From contig CM056731.1 of assembly GCA_029844215.1 (NCBI GenBank), positions 80,682,992 to 80,746,991 on the forward strand: 64,000 nt of DNA, in the 5' to 3' direction. A model generated the notes under the pieces. The model ran no database searches. It had not been told where the DNA came from and saw nothing but the letters and a program-made list of their open reading frames with translations. Every line of letters begins with the position of its first letter. The first letter of the stretch is position 1. The position numbers were made by a program, and so were the translations under genes. Shown here piece by piece: positions 57,329-64,000 of the stretch. The stretch is from Przewalskia tangutica (lineage: Eukaryota; Streptophyta; Magnoliopsida; Solanales; Solanaceae).

Positions 57329-59742
57329 TGTTATACCCCGTATTTCCAGAGTATGTACGTAAAGGAATACGTACAAAAAGTTTTGGTCTTAAAGTTAGGC
57401 CTTGGACGATTTTTAGGCACAACTCACAATGAGCGGTTTCCGACGAAGCGTTTCCACAGCTTTCATAGGATAAAATCTGGCTATGTCATTTCTTATTTTT
57501 GCGGATTTTTAGAGGCGTAACACTTTGGACCAATGAGAGGGCGACACTTTCCACCCTCTCATTGGTGGACTTGTCACGGCAATAGGGCCGATTGGAATGC
57601 CAAGCCTTGTCATAAAGTTGGATAGATATTTTGTGTGCAAGTTGGCCAAGGACACTTGCCTAAATCCTCACCCTACACTTGCCTTGCACTTGGCATAATC
57701 TTGGCCATTGGTTGGCCATGTCTTGACCTATAAATACCCCCCTTGTTGAAGAGTTATTTCATCCTAAATTGAGCAATCTATCTAAGTCGCAAATCCCTCC
57801 CTCCTCTTGTTGTTTCGTCCAACACACCCCTCCCCCGAGAAGCTTGGCGAGGCTACCCCAACTGGCAGAAACCTACCCCACTCCTTGGTAGAAAGGTTGC
57901 CTTCTTGTTTTGTTATAATGCCCAAAATACCCTAGCCCAAATACCTTAGTACTTAGAAGAAGTTGTGAAGAACTTCTAAGGTTTTCTTGGAGCATACAAC
58001 TTAGGAGCAAAACCTTGCTCAGGCGCGACTTTTTCTAGGATATTATTGGGCTTACCGAGGTAACTAATCCTAACCTCTTTTGAATTAGAATATATATGTC
58101 TTGTTGTAATATAAGAATAAGTATAAATACTTAGAAGGTTGTTAAGGAATAGAATTGAACTGTAACACCTTAGAAGGGTATAAAGAAGAATATCTGACTG
58201 TACTTACATAGAATTTGTTTTCACTGATGAGACTTATATAGCTCAGGGTAGGGTTGTGCTGCCCGACTTTCCGTAGAATTGAGGACCCTCTGTTTAGAAT
58301 GACCTCTGAGAATAGTCTAGACTTTGATAGATATCCGTGACTATTATAGGCTGATTCTCTGCCATTGCGACATACTCGACTTGGCGGTGGATTTACGTAG
58401 AAGGTATGTGATTCTTCCTAAAGCATGATATTTTACAATATGTATATAGATGCGGTGAGCGTACATGTGTTAAATCGAATAATACTTACGGCAATGCCTG
58501 GCAAGCTTGAATAATACGTACGGCAATGCCTCACGGCTTAAGCCTGAATAATAAAGAACTGAAAACATTTCAAAAGGACTACTGAACCATTTATTAAACA
58601 GAAGAGAACTAATTGGTTTTTGAAACAGAAGCTTAAGAGTTATACTAGCTTTATGGGAAGTAAGTATAACCACTTAAGATTGATAAAAGAAACAAGTTTG
58701 CCTATGTGTTATAACGGACTTATATTGTAGAAAGGAATAATAAGATGGTTTGATAAGTAGACATGATATGATGCTATGTGTGTTAGTATCTTGTAACGTT
58801 TGTATAGGTGAGTATCCTTGTTGTGCTTATGTTACTTAAAGATAAGTTGTTATGTTAGTATACTATCACTCACCTCTTGAGATGATCAGGGGTTAAGCGC
58901 CCTCCGACGCGGGGTAGACTCGAGTGATGCAGGACCATGATTCGAGAATACCTCATGCGGGTCGAGGGCCTATGCGGAGCTACGAGTTCGTGTTAGTATG
59001 CGGGGTTATGCCTCATGCGGTGCGTGTGGCCATGCGGACGGCGAGTCGGGGCGATCTTAGAGTAGCTACCGATGCGGGGTTACACCATGCGGGCCCGTGA
59101 GTGGCCTATGCGGACTCGGGAGTCGAGATTAGGCTTGCGGAATGATGATATGGGCGAGTGGCCTGTTTCGATCATTCGCCGCCTAGACAAGACCTATTAC
59201 GATTACTATTGTTGATCTTGTTTATGATGTGACACTACGTGCGGTTTCTTTGGTTGTTTCATACATATTTGTAAACTGGTTTTAACTAAAATGATATGTT
59301 TTCATTTAAGTACTTTCTGATTTCGCATACTTAGTACTGTTATGCGACCTCCTTGAGGCTGCGTTCATGCGCGGTAAGGGCAGCAGTGCTAGATCCGCAT
59401 CCTTAGGATCTCTACGTTGGTGTCGGGAGCTCCATCTCTTGGAGGCTCTACTTTTGGTATGATCTCACTGTTGTAGGTAGTTTTATGCGATCGAGGGTAT
59501 GGCGGGGCCACTGTCCGCCATAGTGGTATATTTCCTTAGAAGTGCGTAGTCATGTTATGCGATGTCGGATGCTTGCTAAAACATGATTATATTTATATAT
59601 GCGAAAGCGATGTTTTCTCACAAAATCGTATGTCTTGTTTTATAAACTATTTTATGTCTTGCTTTATGTTTCCGCTGATTACTCGATGTATGACTACTTG
59701 GGTGCCGGTAAGGCACGATCCACGGGCCGGAATGGGTCGTGT
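57329..59742 (+). repeat. 3' LTR of G (about 2,413 bp)
   Basis: Preceded by the purine tract ending GGGGAGAA (57317-57328), with TATA at 57729, the duplicated GGCAATGCCT block at 58490-58560 and the CATGCGGG block at 58900-59130. It ends GGGTCGTG, three bases short of the 5' copy. Confidence 0.85.
57729..57736 (+). promoter_or_regulatory. TATA box, 3' LTR of G
   Basis: TATAAATA, the counterpart of 51814-51821. It points into the second half of the F RT gene. Confidence 0.6.
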
Positions 59743-60410
59743 GATATCCTCCCGAGAGGAGGTAGAGTTTTGCATTGATTTGGCGCGGATACTCGGCCGA
59801 TATCTATTCCGCCATCTGAGGATGGCACTGCCGGTGAAGGAGTTGAAGGACCGGTGAAAGATTTCTTTGGAGAAAGGCTTTATTAGGCCAAGTGTTTCTC
59901 CGCAGGGAGCACGTGTTATTTGTGAAGAAGAAGGATGGTGCAGCTGCGTATGTGTATTGATTACGACGGTGAACAAGGTAACTATCAAACGGTATCCTCC
60001 CGGGATTGACGATTTGTTTGACGATTGCGAGTGCAAAGTGTTTTCAAGATAGACTGCGATGCAGTTATCATCAGTGCGAGTTAGAGATAGATATCCCAAA
60101 GCGCATTCGGGACCGGTATGGGCACTATGAGTTGAGGTGATGTCTTTCGGGTTGACAACGCCCAAAGATATTCATGGATTTGATGAATAGGGTGTTCGAG
60201 CCATTCTTGGATATGTTCGTTATAGTGTTTATTGATGATATCTTGGTGTATTCGCGCGCGAGCGAGAGCATCTGGTCATTTGAGGCGGTATTAGAGTCCT
60301 CCGAGGCCGGCGATTGTATGCCAAGTTCTCAATCTGAGTTAGTTAGCTTCGTGGCTTTCTTAGGGCATATTATCGGGGCCGGCGGTATTCGGGTTGTCTG
60401 ACTAAGATTG
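59743..60410 (+). pseudogene. Reverse transcriptase of element F, after G insertion
   Basis: It resumes at SREEVEFCIDLARILG (59750). KGFIRPSVSPQGA is at 59870-59910, IDDLFD at 60006-60023, then MDLMNRVFEPFLDMFVIVFIDD, with the catalytic FIDD at 60228-60239. FLGHIIGAGGIRV (60357-60395) closes the palm/thumb. Motif A is present around 60045-60080 out of frame. The N-terminal few residues lie before element G at ~51400-51420. Confidence 0.78.
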
Positions 60411-60960
60411 AGCGATCAAGACTTAGCGGACCAGCTACAAGCGGAGTTGCGCGGCCTTTGGGCCTTGCGAGTTATTATCGGAGGTTTGTAGAAATTTGCT
60501 TCTATTTCAAAGACCTTTTGACCAAGCCGACTCGGAAAGCGGCTATGTTCGGTGGGCGGATACTTGTGAGAAAGTTTCCGATTGCTAAAGGAGAAGTTGG
60601 CAGCCCGATTCTTACTCTTGGAGGGCTTAGATGGATATGTGGTTTATTGTGGCGCGTCAGTGTCGGGCTTGGAGTGCGTCTTGATGCAACACGGCGAGTT
60701 ATAGCTTATGCATCTCGGCGGCTTAGGAAGCATAGGAAGAACTATCCAGCACATGACTTGGAGTTGGCGGTATGATTCATGCCTTGAAGATGCGAGACAT
60801 TATTTATATGGAGTTCATGTGGACATTTATACAGACCACAAGAGTCTCCAGTATATCTTCAGCCAGAGGGAGCTGAACTTGCGGCAGAGACGGTGGTTGG
60901 AGCTACTTAAGGATTACGATGTTGATATTCTATACCACGGGAAGGCGATGTAGTTGCAGA
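60411..60960 (+). pseudogene. RNase H of element F
   Basis: The frame 60458-60775 has GLASYYRRFVE, the F-kDLLTKPTRK connection and LDATRRVIAYASRRLRKHRKNYPAHDLELA. The frame 60708-60953 continues HYLYGVHVDIYTDHKSLQYIFSQRELNLRQRRWLELLKDYDVDILYHGKA, including the catalytic-site TDHKSLQY. One frameshift separates the two. Confidence 0.82.
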
Positions 60961-61099
60961 TGCCGCAGTCGCAGATCGATGGGTAGTGCGTCGATGTTCA
61001 CCGAGAAAAGGGATATGATCCGAGAGTTACATCAGCTAGCGAGCCTTGGGGTTCGTTTGGTTGATTCTGATAGTGATGGAGTTCGGGTTTGAGGGGTTG

Positions 61100-62330
61100 C
61101 CGAGTCTTCTATCGTCGAGGAGGTGAAGAGGCGATAGTATTAGGATCCGATTTTGGTACGGTACCGAGATGCCGCTGTTCAGAAAGAGAGGAATCTATTT
61201 GAGGTAGCGCCTTATGGGGTGCTACGATTTGAGGGCCGGTTGTGTGTTCCCGATGTGACAGGACTTCGTCAGCAGATTCTAGGGGAGGCACACAGTGCTC
61301 GTTATTCTATTCATCCGGGGTCGACTAAGATGTATCATGACCTCAGATGCGTGTATTGGTGGGATGACCTAAAGAGGGACGTTGCGGAGTTCGTAGCACG
61401 ATGCGGGTGTCGATGAGTTAAGATTGAGCACGAAGCCGGTGGGCATTGCAGGCTATTGACATTCCGACTTGGAAGTGGGAGGTGATAAATATGGATTTTA
61501 TCACAGGGCTACCTACCACTCAGAGGAAGCATGATTCCATTTGGGTGATTGTCGACAGGCTGACGAAATCAGCCCATTTTCTTCGATCGAGCAGCGTTCT
61601 CGGTGAGGACTATGCGATTATATATTAGAGAGATTGTGAGACGCACGGACTCGGTGTCGATTATATCAGATAGAGGCGGTTCTCGGCTAACTACGGAGGT
61701 CTTTTGAAGGATTAGGGACACTGGTGAGTCTCGATGGCGTTTCATCCTCGAGGCCAAGCGGACGGGCCGAGCGCACTATCGAACCGCGAGGATATCTGCG
61801 AGCTTGTGTTATTGATTTCGAGGGTAGTGGGAGGATCATTTGCCTCTTGTAGGTTGCTTACAACAACGGCTACCATTCCAGATTCGAGATGGCGCGCATG
61901 AGGCCTTATACGGGAGGAAGTGCAGTCACCGATAGGCTGGTTCGAGTGGGAGAAGTTGATTAGTCGGGCGGACTTAGTTCGTGACGATGGATAGTGAAGC
62001 TTATCCAGGAAGCGGTTGTTAGCGGCTCAGTCGGCGAAGTCGTATCACGGATCATCGGCGTCGACACTTGGAATTTGAGGTAGATGATTGGGTTTTTCTA
62101 AAGGTATCGCCCATGAAGGCGTGATGAGATTGGAAAGAAGGAAGCTTAGCCCAAGGTACGTTGGGCGTATCAGTTGTCCGTAGGGTAGGCGGGGTTGCTA
62201 TGAGTTAGATCTGTCGTCCGATTTGGGCGGTACATCGATTTTCCATGTGTCCATGTTGCGAAAATGTATTGGAGATCCATCTAGAGTGCACCGGTTCATG
62301 ATGTCCAAGTAGCGAGGTTATCATATGAGG
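61100..62330 (+). pseudogene. Integrase of element F, frame-shifted
   Basis: The zinc-binding region (61153-61416) has EAHSARYSIHPGSTKMYHDL with two histidines and a damaged CxxC (ARCGCR). The core begins ..KWEVINMDFITGLPTTQRKHDSIWVIVDRLTKSAHFL (61470-61607; first Asp). VSIISDRGGSR follows near 61648-61680 (second Asp) and FHPRGQADGPSE near 61741-61775 (Glu region). The C-terminal FHVSMLRKCIGDPS block is near 62240-62282. All catalytic boxes are present in several frames. Confidence 0.75.
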
Positions 62331-62510
62331 AGAGTCCCATAGCGATACTCGATCGTCAGGTTAGACGACTTCGGACGAAAGACGTGGCTTCCGTCAAGGT
62401 CCTATGGCGGAACGAGGACAGGGAGGAAATGACGTGGGAAGCAGAGGATGACAAGATGAAGAAGTACCCTCATTATTTCCTATACCTCCAGGTAACCCAC
62501 TTTCCTGCTT
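62331..62510 (+). pseudogene. Chromodomain-like C-terminus of F Pol
   Basis: Codes for an ILDRQV-LRTKDVASVKVLWRN..REEMTWEAEDD-stretch ending in a YPHY-like run. This is the degenerate (type II) chromodomain at the integrase end of Tekay/Del elements, thought to read heterochromatin marks during target choice. Small indels interrupt it. Confidence 0.65.
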
Positions 62511-62663
62511 GTTAGTTTTGATTTAGCATTTACGCTTCAGTATGTTGTGGCTCGTGGAGCTTCTTTATTTGCAAAAGAACAGTTAAGAGGGTCTATGTCG
62601 ATGTTGTGATTTGAGTAAGCCTAGAAGGAACATTCGGGACGAATGTTTCTAAGGGGGGGAGAA
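62511..62663 (+). other. 3' UTR of F with hairpin and polypurine tract
   Basis: The inverted repeat AACATTCG-GGA-CGAATGTT (62629-62647) is followed by AAGGGGGGGAGAA (62651-62663) and then the LTR. No gene. Confidence 0.75.
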
Positions 62664-64000
62664 TGTTATACCCCGTAGTTCTGACCCTACGTATGAGAGC
62701 GTACGAAAGCATGTAAGACTTAAAATTTTCAAAGGATAGGTTGACGGATTATTCCGGACGGGTTTTAGTCAACTTTGAGGCGGGTTATGACCTGATACAT
62801 TGAGAGTTCCTAAGTGTTTCAAAGGCCTAGGGCATAGTTCGTGGAGTCTATATTCCAACGCAACCAACCGTTCATCGATAGGCCGTCGGAGTAGGAAGTT
62901 ATGAGAGTTACAAGTTCAGTGCGCAGTCGGACAGAAATGTGTTTCGGACAAAGGCGACAGGGCCGCGGCGCCGAAAGCACTGAGGAGTCGCTGAAGTTGC
63001 AGCGCCGCGCCAGGAGCGGGCAGCGGCGCGAAAGTTGAAGAGGCTGCGGAGGTTTCAGTGCCGCGGCAAGCGGGATTTTAGGCGGAAAAACTTAGAAAAG
63101 TCAGATTTTTCTTTTAAAAGACCTTGGGAGGGTGACAAGTGTCCCCCCCCATCTGATTTCTTGCATGCAATATATTGACCAAGTCTTGAAGACTTGGTCA
63201 TCTTCCAATTTCTCTCCCTCTCTCTAAAAAATCAGCTCCTCCTTCTCTCTACATTTCCAAAGAAAATCCAAGCCTAAGGAAAAATCTGAAAAGTTAAGAA
63301 CAAAAAAGGAGTCTTGTGGCTAGCTTGTGGTGGTGTTCTTGGCAAGGAAGCTAGCAAAATATTTGGAATAAGTTTGGCTAAAACTCTAAGGTAATGATTC
63401 TTCCTTTAGATTTAGTTTATAGTGTTGCATGTTAAGAAGAAAGAACTTGTGGTAGTAAATAATGCTCTTAGAGTCATTGCATGCTAGAAATGTGGTTTGG
63501 ATATGAAAAATGGGTTAAGAAGAGATTATGAGCATGTTGTAGCCTAAAAACTACCTTAGGATTGTTAAGTGAATTGTTGTAACTTATGGGGCAGAATTTT
63601 ACACACCCAAGTTTAGGTGTGTAATCCCCTTTGAATTGTTGGATTGATTGAGCCTTAAATGTGGCAATTGAATGATAAATTCGGCCTTGAGAAAGGTGGC
63701 AAAGTGAGTAGAAACAAAGGAAATGCTGCCCAATTTTCCATAGAATTTAGTGACTTTGAACTTGGATTGTTCTACATTAAGATTAGAGGTTAATAAACGT
63801 ATCATGATTATTATAGGTCGAAATATTACTTGCGGTAGTTGAGCTTAGCAAGTGGATTGACCAAAGAGGTATGTAGAGCTTTCCTATCTCTTGAGCATGA
63901 ATAGATGTAACTATGTAGTACGGTGAGCGACAAGATTTGGTATTCTTACTTGTTTTAAGTATATAAAGACTTGTGTCGTTTTAAGAATGTATAAGTCCCT
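62664..64000 (+). repeat. 3' LTR of F, cut by the window end
   Basis: Starts TGTTATACCCCGTAG. From 62865 it matches 46823 onward in the 5' LTR, including the palindrome (63177-63199). It provides the uninterrupted sequence (GCAACCAACCG at 62860-62870) that shows where E inserted. Confidence 0.88.

Larger units (their letters stand above)
51421..59742 (+). mobile_element. Element G: Tekay-like element with integrase deletion
   Basis: LTRs at 51421-53825 and 57329-~59742 (about 2.4 kb each) flank a 3.5-kb interior with PBS, gag, protease, RT, RNase H and only the tail of Pol. It is inserted into the RT gene of the related element F in the same orientation. The right LTR lacks the final ACA of GTCGTGACA. 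Without an integrase core it cannot transpose alone. Confidence 0.87.
46823..64000 (+). mobile_element. Element F: Tekay/Del-like chromovirus, plus strand, partial
   Basis: The right part of its 5' LTR (46823-49382), PBS, gag, protease, RT, RNase H, integrase and a chromodomain-like tail are followed by PPT and a 3' LTR that leaves the window. The start of the 5' LTR is displaced leftward by E and its nested load. Element G interrupts RT at 51420/59743. The order RT-RNase H-integrase and the VKVLWRN..WEAED end place it with plant chromoviruses. All frames contain indels. Confidence 0.85.

Noticed and set aside
1..64000. Host genes, tRNA or rRNA genes
   Set aside because: Every stretch is assignable to LTRs, element interiors or their repeats. 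I found no exon-like host sequence and no tRNA or rRNA signature other than PBS complements.

Overview
This is plant nuclear heterochromatin made almost entirely of nested Ty3/gypsy (Metaviridae) LTR retrotransposons. I see no host gene, tRNA, rRNA or CRISPR. The families (an Ogre/Tat element with ~4.7-kb LTRs, a tandem-repeat 3' UTR and a spliced intron, plus Tekay/Del-like chromoviruses with 2.4-3.4-kb LTRs) point to a eudicot. A solanaceous or other asterid genome is my guess; the species cannot be read from the window.

Layout, innermost to outermost. (1) Ogre/Tat element O, minus strand: 5' LTR 31361-36034, PBS 31341-31357, then ORF1, gag, protease, a 186-bp intron, RT, RNase H, archaeal-type RNase H and integrase (31340 down to 22139). 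Its 3' UTR carries a 28-bp minisatellite (19953-21316), followed by a polypurine tract (9707-9721) and an LTR at 5075-9706. (2) That LTR is followed directly by a second PBS (5055-5071) and a second internal region (5074 to 1, cut by the window edge). The arrangement is therefore LTR-internal-LTR-internal with one shared LTR. (3) Element A (9798-19270, plus, TSD TAAAA) sits in the Ogre 3' UTR. It has two 3.43-kb LTRs around a 2.6-kb coding-poor interior. (4) Element O itself lies in an LTR of element E (pieces 36035-36160 and 44911-46822). Element D (36161-44905, minus, TSD ATACC), which carries only a gag remnant, is inserted in the same LTR. (5) The E LTR is inserted in the 5' LTR of element F (46823-49382). 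F has a Tekay-like gag-pol (49590-62500) and a 3' LTR that runs off the window (62664-64000). (6) Element G (51421-59742, plus) is inserted in the RT of F and has lost its integrase core.

Only O keeps long open frames: ORF1 480 aa, gag 441 aa, gag/protease 432 aa, and aRNH-integrase 422 aa with an intact DD(35)E. The coding regions of A, D, F, G and the left Ogre copy are broken by many small indels.

Many differences between near-identical copies fall at CAG/CTG (CHG) sites, where one copy reads CG or CGA. Even the initiator-tRNA primer sites of A and D read TGGTATCGAGC. This looks like systematic long-read base-calling error at methylated CHG cytosines rather than decay, so many frameshifts here may not be real. 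All alignments were made by eye.
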